NCBI GenBank assembly: GCA_002427475.1
Contig: DIRG01000066.1
Span: forward strand, 1 to 8,323
Direction: 5' to 3'
Origin: Mageeibacillus sp. UBA5442
GTDB lineage: Bacteria > Bacillota > Clostridia > Saccharofermentanales > DTU023
Length of the DNA: 8,323 nt
The position numbers were made by a program, and so were the translations under genes. Numbering within the stretch: position 1 is the stretch's first letter; the number at the start of each line of letters is the position of its first letter. This document shows, one piece after another, positions 1-5,994 of this stretch. The notes under the pieces are model-generated. The model saw only the letters and a list, made by a program, of their open reading frames with translations. It was not told the DNA's origin and ran no database searches.

Positions 1-33
1 TTTTATTGGAAGTTAAGCAATAAGCGCTGAATC

Positions 34-42
34 TGCTAGAAT
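34..42 (+). promoter_or_regulatory. extended -10 promoter of the acetyltransferase gene
   Basis: TGCTAGAAT matches the extended -10 form TGnTATAAT with one mismatch in the hexamer (TAGAAT, 37-42). No good -35 box is visible 16-18 nt upstream, as is usual for extended -10 promoters. A start of transcription near position 49 would give a leader of about 25 nt before the ATG at 74. The hexamer lies inside an inverted repeat (36-42 and 53-59). Inferred from sequence pattern only. Confidence 0.5.
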
Positions 43-59
43 ATTTATAAAAATTCTAG
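36..59. repeat. inverted repeat over the acetyltransferase promoter
   Basis: CTAGAAT (36-42) and ATTCTAG (53-59) form perfect 7-nt arms around a 10-nt AT-rich spacer. The left arm contains the -10 hexamer and the right arm ends just before the ribosome binding site, so the repeat spans the expected transcription start. It could be an operator or a weak 5' leader hairpin. It may also be chance, given the AT richness. Confidence 0.35.
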
Positions 60-73
60 TAGAGGAAGTGTAC

Positions 74-649
74 ATGGATAACATTACTTATCGCTTGGCC
101 AGATATGAAGATCTGCCGCAAGTCTCCCGCTTGCAGGAGCGTTACCACGTCGATTCGATATCGGCAGAAGATAAGGTCGACGGTTTTGTGACCACTCTTT
201 TCACTGAAGAGCAATTCAAACGCTTGATCACGGACGAGAACGGACTATCCGTCGCTCTAGACGGCGACAAGCTTATTGCCTATGCCATGGCGGCATCGTG
301 GCAGTATTGGTCGGAGTGGCCTTTTTTCCAAAAAATGATTGCCGACTTGCCCGAAATAGAGTACCTGGGTCAGGTAGCTACAGTCGATAATTCTTATCAA
401 TACGGACCGATCTGTATAGACAAAGCCTATCGTGGTAGCGGCGTTCTTGAAAATTTATTTGACTTCTCGCGCGAGACAATGAAAGAGCGTTATCCTATCT
501 TGCTGACTTTCGTCAACCAAGCCAATCCGCGCTCTATTACGGCTCACAAAAATAAACTCCACCTAGATGTGCTGCAGGAGTTTCAGTTCAATAATAACGA
601 CTACTTTACTTTAGGCTTTGACACCCAGAAATCTGTCTTCGATTTTTAA
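74..649 (+). CDS. GNAT-family N-acetyltransferase
   Basis: This 191-residue cytoplasmic protein is predicted to transfer an acetyl group from acetyl-CoA to an amine; the acceptor cannot be told from sequence. The length fits a single GNAT fold. The N-terminus (ITYRLARYEDLPQVSRLQ, residues 4-21) is the usual beta1-alpha1 opening. The acetyl-CoA loop is in GPICIDKAYRGSGV (111-124), with the RGSG core at 120-123 followed by a helix. NQANPRSITAHKNKL (148-162) corresponds to the later N-x-x-S-x-x-x-H-x-K-L segment of many family members. I chose ATG 74 over an in-frame GTG at 68 because AGAGG at 61-65 lies 8 nt before 74 and too close to 68. The gene stands alone, with its own promoter, and faces the reverse-strand operon to its right across a terminator. 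The segment 75-110, rich in W, Y and F, is longer than in minimal GNATs and may shape the acceptor site. The family call is firm and the substrate unknown. Confidence 0.85.
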   Translation: MDNITYRLARYEDLPQVSRLQERYHVDSISAEDKVDGFVTTLFTEEQFKRLITDENGLSVALDGDKLIAYAMAASWQYWSEWPFFQKMIADLPEIEYLGQVATVDNSYQYGPICIDKAYRGSGVLENLFDFSRETMKERYPILLTFVNQANPRSITAHKNKLHLDVLQEFQFNNNDYFTLGFDTQKSVFDF

Positions 650-805
650 GCTTGTAACGTCCGGAGTCTTAGCGTTAAACGCAGGTATAGGCGAAACAAT
701 GATGTCGTAGTCTAAGACTTCTTCAAGATGTGCATCCTTGATCTTCTTCGCGAAACCGGTGTCCTCTGCCTTGAGGGAGCTGCGCGGAAGTATAGGGGAG
801 GTCAA
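611..805 (-). pseudogene. unrecognised short reading frame, possible gene remnant
   Basis: A 64-codon frame opens at TTG 805 and overlaps the last 39 nt of the acetyltransferase gene tail to tail. Its residue content looks protein-like: charged and amphipathic (for example GFAKKIKDAHLEEVLDYD), then a hydrophobic strand and a Pro-rich turn (IIVSPIPAFNAKTPDV). I do not recognise a family. No Shine-Dalgarno sequence precedes the TTG, and the terminator of the symporter gene sits immediately upstream, so it is unlikely to be expressed from that operon. It could be the 3' remnant of a lost gene, or a chance open frame. An 8-nt inverted repeat (665-672 / 712-719) lies inside it. Confidence 0.25.
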
Positions 806-819
806 GTGCTTTACAATCT

Positions 820-855
820 GAAAGCCCTGTGATTCATTATGTTCACAGGGCTTTC
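820..855. terminator. bidirectional intrinsic terminator
   Basis: GAAAGCCCTGTGA (820-832) and TCACAGGGCTTTC (843-855) form a perfect 13-bp stem with a 10-nt loop. The stem base is A-rich on one side and T-rich on the other, so each strand has a short U-run at the 3' foot of the hairpin. It lies 24 nt beyond the stop of the reverse-strand symporter gene, for which it is the natural terminator. It can also stop transcripts coming from the acetyltransferase gene, whose stop is about 170 nt away. Confidence 0.8.
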
Positions 856-878
856 TGTTCAGAGCTTTTAGTTAACGC

Positions 879-2321
879 TTATTTACTGCGCTTTTTACGA
901 TTATTAAAGAGAGTAGGAGTTTGCCGTGGCAACTCACAGGTGGCTAAAGGTATTTCTTCGCCGGTCTTTTTGTAATGCTCATAGTGCTCTAAGATCCGTT
1001 TGGACAAGCCCGACAAAACGAAGAGTGCAATGATGTTGGGGAGTGCCATTGCTCCCATGAAGAGGTCTGCGAGATTCCAGATCAGGTCAGCGTCGAGTAG
1101 GGGACCGATAACCAGGAAAGCAATTGCCACCGCTTTGAAGGCTGAGACTAAGAATTTTTTATCGCCGGATAGGAATTTGACATTGGATTCAGCGAAAAAG
1201 TACCAACCGACAATCGTGGTCAAGGCGAAGCTGGAGAGGGATAAGGACAGGAAAATTCCGCCAAAGGAGCCAAAGCCTGCCACGAATCCGTTCTGCGTCA
1301 TCAGGACCGCATCTTTGGACATCTCAGCTGCAGGAATACTTGTATTGTAGCTTCCGGAAACCATATTCATCATTACTGTGGACATGCAGATCAGGAAGGT
1401 GGAGATGAATACTCCGATCATGGCGATGAAGCCTTGGTCCGCCGGGTGATCGTTCTGTGCGACAGCATGTGAGTGTGGCGTAGAACCCATACCGGCTTCG
1501 TTGGAGAAGAGTCCTCGCGCCAAACCGAAACGAGCTGCCTCTTGGACAGTGATACCTAAAGCGCCGCCTGCTATCGCTTGGGGCGTGAAGGCACCTACGA
1601 AGATCATTCGGAGCGAAGGTAGGAAAGCCTCGAGGTTCATCAGGATAATAATCACACTGCCGAGTATGTAGGCAAAGGCCATCACAGGAACGACTTTCTC
1701 GGAGAACTTGGCGATTCTTTGCATGCCGCCAATAAGGATGACACCGACGATTGCTGCCAGCCCAATGGTGATAAACGGCTTCGACAGGCCGACTGCTTCG
1801 TTGAGAGAAGTGACGATGGAGTTGGATTGCACCATGACTCCAACCATGCCTAAGGAAATGATACATAGAACTGCGAAGACTATTGAAAGCCACTTAGATT
1901 TCAAGCCGTTCTTTATATAGTAAGCCGGGCCTCCGACCAATTGTCCGTTTTTGTTTTCGCGGTAGAACTGAGCTAAGACTGCTTCAGAGAAGATAGTAGA
2001 CATGCCGAAGAAGGCCGATACTATCATCCAGAGTGCTGCTCCGGGACCGCCGGCAGCGATGGCAGTTGCGACTCCGACAATGTTGCCGGTGCCGACCTGT
2101 GCTGCCACAGCCGTGGCCAATGATTGTAGTGGTGTCATACAGCCTTCCGGCACTTCCACTTTGTCTTTGATATCTTGAATTAACTTTTTTACGCTGCCCC
2201 ACAGCTTCGTTACTTGCGGAAATTTCAATTTAAAACTGAGGAAAATTCCTACGCCGAGCAGGGCGAAGAGTAAGATATAGTTCCAGAGAAAGTCGCTGAT
2301 TGTTTTAATGATTTCGTTCAT
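879..2321 (-). CDS. sodium:alanine symporter family (AGCS) transporter
   Basis: This 480-residue inner-membrane protein belongs to the alanine-or-glycine:cation symporter family (AlsT/AgcS/DagA type) and is predicted to take up a small amino acid with Na+. It has the usual length and about 10-11 membrane spans. The conserved first block runs from SLATAVAAQVGTGNIVGVAT (67-86), with the TGN motif (78-80) that lies near the ion and substrate site in this fold. GGPGAALWMIVSAFFG (91-106) is the family signature region, though it departs from the usual GGPGAIFWMW form. GGPAYYI (130-136) and RGLFSNEAGMGSTPHSHA (269-286) are further family hallmarks. The C-terminal tail (441-480) is basic and cytoplasmic. 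ATG 2321 is preceded by AGAGGAGG at good spacing and overlaps the stop of the upstream membrane-protein gene by ATGA, implying translational coupling. The exact substrate is not readable; alanine, glycine, serine or glutamine are all known in the family, so no symbol is assigned. Confidence 0.93.
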   Translation of the reverse strand: MNEIIKTISDFLWNYILLFALLGVGIFLSFKLKFPQVTKLWGSVKKLIQDIKDKVEVPEGCMTPLQSLATAVAAQVGTGNIVGVATAIAAGGPGAALWMIVSAFFGMSTIFSEAVLAQFYRENKNGQLVGGPAYYIKNGLKSKWLSIVFAVLCIISLGMVGVMVQSNSIVTSLNEAVGLSKPFITIGLAAIVGVILIGGMQRIAKFSEKVVPVMAFAYILGSVIIILMNLEAFLPSLRMIFVGAFTPQAIAGGALGITVQEAARFGLARGLFSNEAGMGSTPHSHAVAQNDHPADQGFIAMIGVFISTFLICMSTVMMNMVSGSYNTSIPAAEMSKDAVLMTQNGFVAGFGSFGGIFLSLSLSSFALTTIVGWYFFAESNVKFLSGDKKFLVSAFKAVAIAFLVIGPLLDADLIWNLADLFMGAMALPNIIALFVLSGLSKRILEHYEHYKKTGEEIPLATCELPRQTPTLFNNRKKRSK

Positions 2322-2854
2322 ATTGTTGCCTCCTCTGTACGGATGGATTTAGGACCGAAGCGCTGAAACAACCAGACCAGAAGTATGATGATGACAGAAC
2401 GGGTAACCGCTGCTAAGAGCAGGTTCAGCAAAGATGTGTCGCTCCATACTTCCGATGCGTAGAAAAAGCGCATCAGATACTCTAAAGAGTTGCCGCCGAA
2501 ATCGCAGAGAAGTAGGGACAGCACGAGCGGAACCGGATATTTTGTGCGGATGCTCTCAACTGCGAAATGGTAGATGATGCCGTAGCCGATGTAAAAGAAA
2601 ATTTCTAGGAAGTATGATCCCATCAGGGCCGGTGTAATGTCGATTCCCATGATTGCTGCGTAAGCGATACGCGTCAAACAGACCGTTAAGCCGGTCCAAA
2701 ACGAGAAACGGATCGCCTTTTCAAAGCGGAAGATCCGAATTCCTACAACCATGATCACTATACCCAACGTGATGCGGAAGTCGGAGTCGCCAACAGGAAT
2801 GCTGATCAATGAAGCCAGCGCAGCGACAAGGATGACTAGTACTCTCCTCTTCAT
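2318..2854 (-). CDS. polytopic membrane protein resembling a histidine-kinase sensor domain
   Basis: This 178-residue integral membrane protein has about six hydrophobic segments, near residues 5-21, 27-41, 52-70, 75-96, 107-119 and 142-164. The N-terminal pattern, VLVILVAALASLISIPVGDS then DFRITLGI (about 5-31), followed by a FFYIGYGIIYHF segment (86-97), resembles from memory the membrane-sensor region of a group of Firmicute histidine kinases. Here the protein ends after the last span with a short polar tail (FGPKSIRTEEATI), and no dimerisation helix with His or ATPase domain follows. It is first in a two-gene operon: ATG 2854 has a strong GAGGAGG at 6-nt spacing, and the TGA overlaps the symporter ATG (2318-2321). 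The coupling suggests a partner or sensor role for the symporter, but that is inference. Alternatives are an accessory subunit, or an unrelated small transporter. The gene is certain; the function is open. Confidence 0.8.
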   Translation of the reverse strand: MKRRVLVILVAALASLISIPVGDSDFRITLGIVIMVVGIRIFRFEKAIRFSFWTGLTVCLTRIAYAAIMGIDITPALMGSYFLEIFFYIGYGIIYHFAVESIRTKYPVPLVLSLLLCDFGGNSLEYLMRFFYASEVWSDTSLLNLLLAAVTRSVIIILLVWLFQRFGPKSIRTEEATI

Positions 2855-2918
2855 AAAATGCCTCCTCGCAAACTTTATGATTACTATTAATTGTCTGTAA
2901 AAAAATTATCTACAAATA

Positions 2919-2927
2919 ATTTTAGCA
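2919..2927 (-). promoter_or_regulatory. extended -10 promoter of the membrane protein / symporter operon
   Basis: Read on the reverse strand this is TGCTAAAAT, an extended -10 element with hexamer TAAAAT. Transcription would start near 2912 and give a leader of about 58 nt before ATG 2854. The surroundings are strongly AT-rich and no clear -35 box is visible. The form matches the extended -10 elements proposed for the acetyltransferase and tetR genes in this window. Confidence 0.5.
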
Positions 2928-2974
2928 TTAATTTGAAAGATAGGTTTGAAAAGAAAGTTTGTTCGGTTTTGAAA

Positions 2975-2998
2975 TGATCTGCTCATCTTGAAAGATCA
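2975..2998 (-). terminator. weak hairpin downstream of the tetR-type gene
   Basis: TGATCT (2975-2980) and AGATCA (2993-2998) can pair as a 6-bp stem around a 12-nt loop. On the reverse strand it is followed by TTTCAAAACC, so the U-run is poor. It lies 30 nt past the stop of the regulator gene and just upstream of the promoter of the next operon, where a terminator would be expected. Weak on its own evidence. Confidence 0.25.
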
Positions 2999-3027
2999 GC
3001 TTGAAGGAGCCAATCAGGGGTGGATGA

Positions 3028-3708
3028 TCAGTCGCTTTTTGACCTGAGCTGTTTTTCAAAATGTTCAAGATGGGTCAGGGTGTATTCCGTCATTAGCTCA
3101 ACAATCTCTTCAACATCTTCTTCTTGATCTCGCAGCAGCCAAGTTTCGAACATGCCTACGATTCCGTTGACTAGGAAAGAATAGTAATAATCGACCTTGT
3201 ATTTGGGAAGAGCGGGGTAGATGCCCAAGAGGCTGTCGATCAGGCTGTCATAACCGGCGCTATAAACGCGCTGCAAAAGCTGGCTGTTGGGATTATTGAT
3301 GATGGTTGCGGCGAGAAGTGGGTTTTTCTCAATAGTACGGCAGACAATGGCAATGATAGGAATTGTCTTCTTGCCATCTGCTGTCGTGACTACATGCTGG
3401 ATCGGATAGGAACTGTCAGAATCGGCTGACAAAATTTGCACGAACTGTTGATAAAGATTCTCCTCCAGTTGTTTGTTGAGTTGATCGATATTGTCGTAAT
3501 GTAGGTAAAAGGTAGTTCTGCTCAGGTCTGCTGTTTCTGTCAGTTCGCTGACTGTGATTTCCTGCAAATTTTTCATCTGGAGCAATTCGACCAGGCTTTC
3601 TTGCAAAAGCATATCCGTGCGTTTACTGCGACGATCACCCTTCTCAGGGCTAGCCACAAAGGAAATGATTAAATCTGAATCGCTTGATTTGCCTGTTGTT
3701 TTTGTCAT
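3028..3708 (-). CDS. TetR/AcrR-family transcriptional regulator
   Basis: This 226-residue DNA-binding repressor is likely the local regulator of the divergent MMPL transporter pair. The helix-turn-helix is clear: ITVSELTETADLSRTTFYLH (51-70) followed by YDNIDQL (71-77), the standard TetR recognition-helix pattern, preceded by the alpha1 helix with RTDMLLQESLVELL (30-43). The ligand-binding part includes YYYSFLVNGIVGMFETWLL (174-192) and an acidic helix (194-207), resembling the C-terminal domain type common in Firmicute TetR proteins. A polar extension of about 28 residues precedes the HTH domain. I kept the full-length start because ATG 3708 has GGAG about 7 nt upstream. The gene is transcribed away from the transporter across a 168-nt control region with operator-like repeats. 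Autoregulation and control of the transporter by an exported ligand are inferences from this layout. Confidence 0.9.
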   Translation of the reverse strand: MTKTTGKSSDSDLIISFVASPEKGDRRSKRTDMLLQESLVELLQMKNLQEITVSELTETADLSRTTFYLHYDNIDQLNKQLEENLYQQFVQILSADSDSSYPIQHVVTTADGKKTIPIIAIVCRTIEKNPLLAATIINNPNSQLLQRVYSAGYDSLIDSLLGIYPALPKYKVDYYYSFLVNGIVGMFETWLLRDQEEDVEEIVELMTEYTLTHLEHFEKQLRSKSD

Positions 3709-3741
3709 TTTGCTGCTCCGTTACTGTGATCAATTTTGAAC

Positions 3742-3750
3742 ATTTTAACA
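3742..3750 (-). promoter_or_regulatory. extended -10 promoter of the tetR-type gene
   Basis: The reverse-strand reading is TGTTAAAAT, an extended -10 element. A start near 3735 leaves a leader of about 27 nt that contains the GGAG ribosome binding site. The position expected for its -35 contact (3765-3771) falls on the palindrome TATCGATA, so repressor binding there would block this promoter. Confidence 0.5.
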
Positions 3751-3755
3751 TATTC

Positions 3756-3761
3756 TTGACA
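3756..3761 (+). promoter_or_regulatory. consensus -35 hexamer in the divergent region
   Basis: TTGACA is a perfect -35 box for the forward strand. The best -10 candidates 17-18 nt further on (CGATTA or GATTAA, 3779-3785) are poor. If the pair is used, the inverted repeat 3775-3802 would cover its -10 and start site, an arrangement suited to repression. It competes with the closer TATACT (3834-3839) as the transporter promoter. Confidence 0.35.
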
Positions 3762-3765
3762 GTGA

Positions 3766-3773
3766 TATCGATA
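3766..3773. promoter_or_regulatory. TATCGATA palindrome, candidate repressor half-site
   Basis: A perfect 8-nt palindrome sits between the two divergent promoters. Its ATATCGA stretch (3765-3771) recurs in the same orientation at 3793-3799, so it shares sequence with the larger inverted repeat next to it. It overlaps the -35 zone expected for the tetR-type gene. Confidence 0.35.
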
Positions 3774-3774
3774 C

Positions 3775-3802
3775 CTGTCGATTAATGAACACATATCGAC
3801 AG
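3775..3802. promoter_or_regulatory. inverted repeat, candidate TetR operator
   Basis: CTGTCGAT (3775-3782) and ATCGACAG (3795-3802) are perfect 8-nt inverted arms with a 12-nt spacer. The total span of 28 nt lies within the size range of TetR-family operators. It lies in the middle of the intergenic region between the regulator and the transporter, where a shared operator is expected. The repeat is seen directly; the binding protein is inferred. Confidence 0.55.
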
Positions 3803-3833
3803 CTTGTGCATGGCTATCAAAAAAGCCTCTCTA

Positions 3834-3839
3834 TATACT
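3834..3839 (+). promoter_or_regulatory. candidate -10 box of the transporter operon
   Basis: TATACT matches five of six consensus positions. A second, overlapping-range candidate, TATATT, lies at 3840-3845. The -35 partner at 3811-3816 (TGGCTA) is weak. A start near 3846 would leave a leader of about 31 nt containing GGAGG at 3865-3869. With this promoter the operator candidate would lie upstream of the -35 region. Confidence 0.35.
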
Positions 3840-3876
3840 TATATTCATAGATTAGAGCCCCACTGGAGGTAAGTAG

Positions 3877-5994
3877 ATGCTAGGCGACAAGCTCATCGAT
3901 GGCGTTGTAAAGCGGCATAAATTAATAATAGTGATTTTCGCAGTTTTGACTGTGGTTTCTGCTTTTTTGATGTTAGGCGTTAAGATTAATTATGATCTTT
4001 CATCCTATATTCCGGGTGAAGCTGATTCAACCTTGGCCATAGAGAAAATGCAGGAAGAGTTTGGCGCAGCTCTGCCCAACGTAGAACTTGCCATGCCCGA
4101 TATGAATGTCACCGCTGCTTTGGCTTTCAAAGAGGATTTGCTTGCCCTCGATTCTGTCTCGGAGGTGATCTGGCTTGATGATCAGCTGGACCTAGCCATT
4201 CCTTTGGAGCTGCAAGACCAAGCTACAGTGGAAGGCTTTTACAAGGATTCTGTTGCGCTTTACCAGATTACGGCTGACCAAAACGATGCCGTAGCTTCCC
4301 TGCTGAGCCTGCGAGAGATAGCAGGTGAGGAGGGAGCTGTTCGCGGGCAGATCGTGGAACTGGCTGAGGCCCAGCTGGCGACGCAGTCCGAGATCGCCCG
4401 GATCATGATCTTTGCCATTCCGATCGCATTGATCATCTTAGTCATTGCTACGAACTCATGGCTGGAACCCGTCCTGTTTGCCTTGGTAATTGCGGTTGGG
4501 GTCTTGCTCAACATGGGAACGAACTTCATTTTTTCCGAGATTTCCTTCATCACGCAGTCGGTGGCGGCGGTGCTGCAATTGGCGGTGACGATGGATTACG
4601 CCATACTTTTCTTGCACCGAACTAATGAGTATAAGGAGGCGGGGGATCCTTTAGAAGTCGCAGTGAAGAAGGCGATGAAGAAAAGCTTTTCACCGATCGC
4701 TTCGTCTGCGGCGACGACGTTCTTCGGCTTTTTGGCTCTGGTCTTTATGCGCTTCCAATTGGGTCCGGACTTAGGACTGGTACTGGCTAAAGGCGTTGTT
4801 TTTAGCATGCTGTCCGTCTTCCTCTTGCTGCCGGCTCTGATTTTGCTTTTGGATAGGCTTATTGAAAAAACTACACACAGGCCGTTCTTACCTTCTTTCA
4901 AAGGTTTAGGCAAGCTTGTGATTAAGCTGGCCGTGCCGATTCTGATTATTGTTGCGTTGATTATTGTTCCGGCTTTTCTGGGGCAAAGGTCAAATAATTT
5001 CATTTACGGTATGGGTGGCTATGCTGAAGACTCCCGCGCCGCGAGAGATGTCAGACTGATCACTGATAGGTTTGGCAATAATATGCAGATGGCTTTGCTG
5101 GTGCCGCGCGATCAGCCGGCTCTGGAAGAGATCTTTATAGATAAACTGGAGGAGCTGCCGGAGGTTAAGTCGCTTACTAGTTTCATCAGTGTTAGTAGTT
5201 CGGCTCTGCCCCCGGAGATTATTTCGGAGGAGTTGACGAGCCAGCTCTTGTCCGACGATTTCAGCCGCATCATTGTGGTGTCGAACTCACCTTCGGAAGG
5301 GCCGGAGACCTTCGCGCTGGCGGAACATATCCGTGAAATTGCTGATGAAGTTTATGGGCCGGACTCGGAGATTCACTTGGTCGGAGAGAATTTTGTCATT
5401 ACAGATATGCGCGACACGATTCAGGAAGACAGCATTATTGTGAATGGATTGGCCATACTGGCAGTTGCTTTGGTAATCGCGATTGCTTTCCGCTCAATTT
5501 CTTTGCCCTTCTTGCTGGTCTTGACCATAGAGATTTCTATCTGGATCAACCTGGCCTTACCGTATTTCAGCGGCACCAATCTGAGTTATATCGGCTATCT
5601 CATCGTCAGTACGGTGCAGTTGGGGGCGACAGTAGACTACGGCATACTGCTCACGCAGCACTATATGGATAATCGAAAGATATTGGGCAAAAAAGAGGCA
5701 GCGCGCAAGTCTGTCTCTGATACAGCGGGTTCTCTGATTTCTCCGGCGTTTATCTTGGCTGCGGTCGGCTTGGTGCTGGCGGCGGTGTCCAGTATTTCTG
5801 TTGTCAGCGAGCTGGGTTTGGTCTTGGGTCGCGGCGCCTTGCTGTCATTGGGCATGGTTATCTTCCTCTTGCCCAATCTCTTGAGAATCTTCGATCGACT
5901 AATCGAAAAAACCACATGGAAGGCAGATTTTTTGCCCGACTCTCTTATACATAGAAAAGAAAAACAGGAGTTTACTCAAAATGAACAGAGTTAA
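3877..5994 (+). CDS. MMPL/RND-superfamily transporter
   Basis: This 705-residue membrane transporter has the two-fold RND plan: one span (about 16-34), an extracytoplasmic domain (35-172), five spans (174-326), then the same again (span 348-367, domain 368-519, spans 520-666). It is predicted to move a hydrophobic molecule or lipid outward using the proton gradient. The fourth span of each half carries an Asp-Tyr pair, D240-Y241 in QLAVTMDYAILF and D587-Y588 in QLGATVDYGILL, matching the proton-relay pairs of MmpL proteins such as MmpL3. Each half ends in the same LDRLIEKTT / FDRLIEKTT element (325-333, 672-680), a trace of internal duplication. Both outer domains are short, about 140-150 residues, with no long insert. 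ATG 3877 has GGAGG at 7-nt spacing. It leads an operon under the divergent TetR-type regulator, and its end overlaps the next start by 14 nt. The cargo is unknown. Confidence 0.92.
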   Translation: MLGDKLIDGVVKRHKLIIVIFAVLTVVSAFLMLGVKINYDLSSYIPGEADSTLAIEKMQEEFGAALPNVELAMPDMNVTAALAFKEDLLALDSVSEVIWLDDQLDLAIPLELQDQATVEGFYKDSVALYQITADQNDAVASLLSLREIAGEEGAVRGQIVELAEAQLATQSEIARIMIFAIPIALIILVIATNSWLEPVLFALVIAVGVLLNMGTNFIFSEISFITQSVAAVLQLAVTMDYAILFLHRTNEYKEAGDPLEVAVKKAMKKSFSPIASSAATTFFGFLALVFMRFQLGPDLGLVLAKGVVFSMLSVFLLLPALILLLDRLIEKTTHRPFLPSFKGLGKLVIKLAVPILIIVALIIVPAFLGQRSNNFIYGMGGYAEDSRAARDVRLITDRFGNNMQMALLVPRDQPALEEIFIDKLEELPEVKSLTSFISVSSSALPPEIISEELTSQLLSDDFSRIIVVSNSPSEGPETFALAEHIREIADEVYGPDSEIHLVGENFVITDMRDTIQEDSIIVNGLAILAVALVIAIAFRSISLPFLLVLTIEISIWINLALPYFSGTNLSYIGYLIVSTVQLGATVDYGILLTQHYMDNRKILGKKEAARKSVSDTAGSLISPAFILAAVGLVLAAVSSISVVSELGLVLGRGALLSLGMVIFLLPNLLRIFDRLIEKTTWKADFLPDSLIHRKEKQEFTQNEQS

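Noticed and set aside
68..73. GTG at 68 as the acetyltransferase start
   Set aside because: The AGAGG ribosome binding site ends 2 nt before it, too close; ATG 74 has normal spacing.
1000..1350. Forward-strand frame opposite the symporter gene
   Set aside because: Antisense shadow of the symporter, with Lys/Pro-rich composition and no domain.
1324..1893. 189-codon reverse-strand frame inside the symporter gene
   Set aside because: It is a different frame of a well-supported AGCS gene on the same strand; its product is Arg/His/Ser-rich with no family features.
3610..3612. Shorter TetR start at Met33
   Set aside because: It would cut into the first helix of the HTH domain, while ATG 3708 has a proper GGAG upstream.
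3812..3827. GGCT/AGCC hairpin in the transporter leader region as a terminator or attenuator
   Set aside because: Only a 4-bp stem with an A-rich loop; too weak to call.
4260..5003. Two reverse-strand frames opposite the transporter gene
   Set aside because: Antisense shadows of membrane-span codons; low-complexity Lys/Ser/Thr composition and no ribosome binding site of note.
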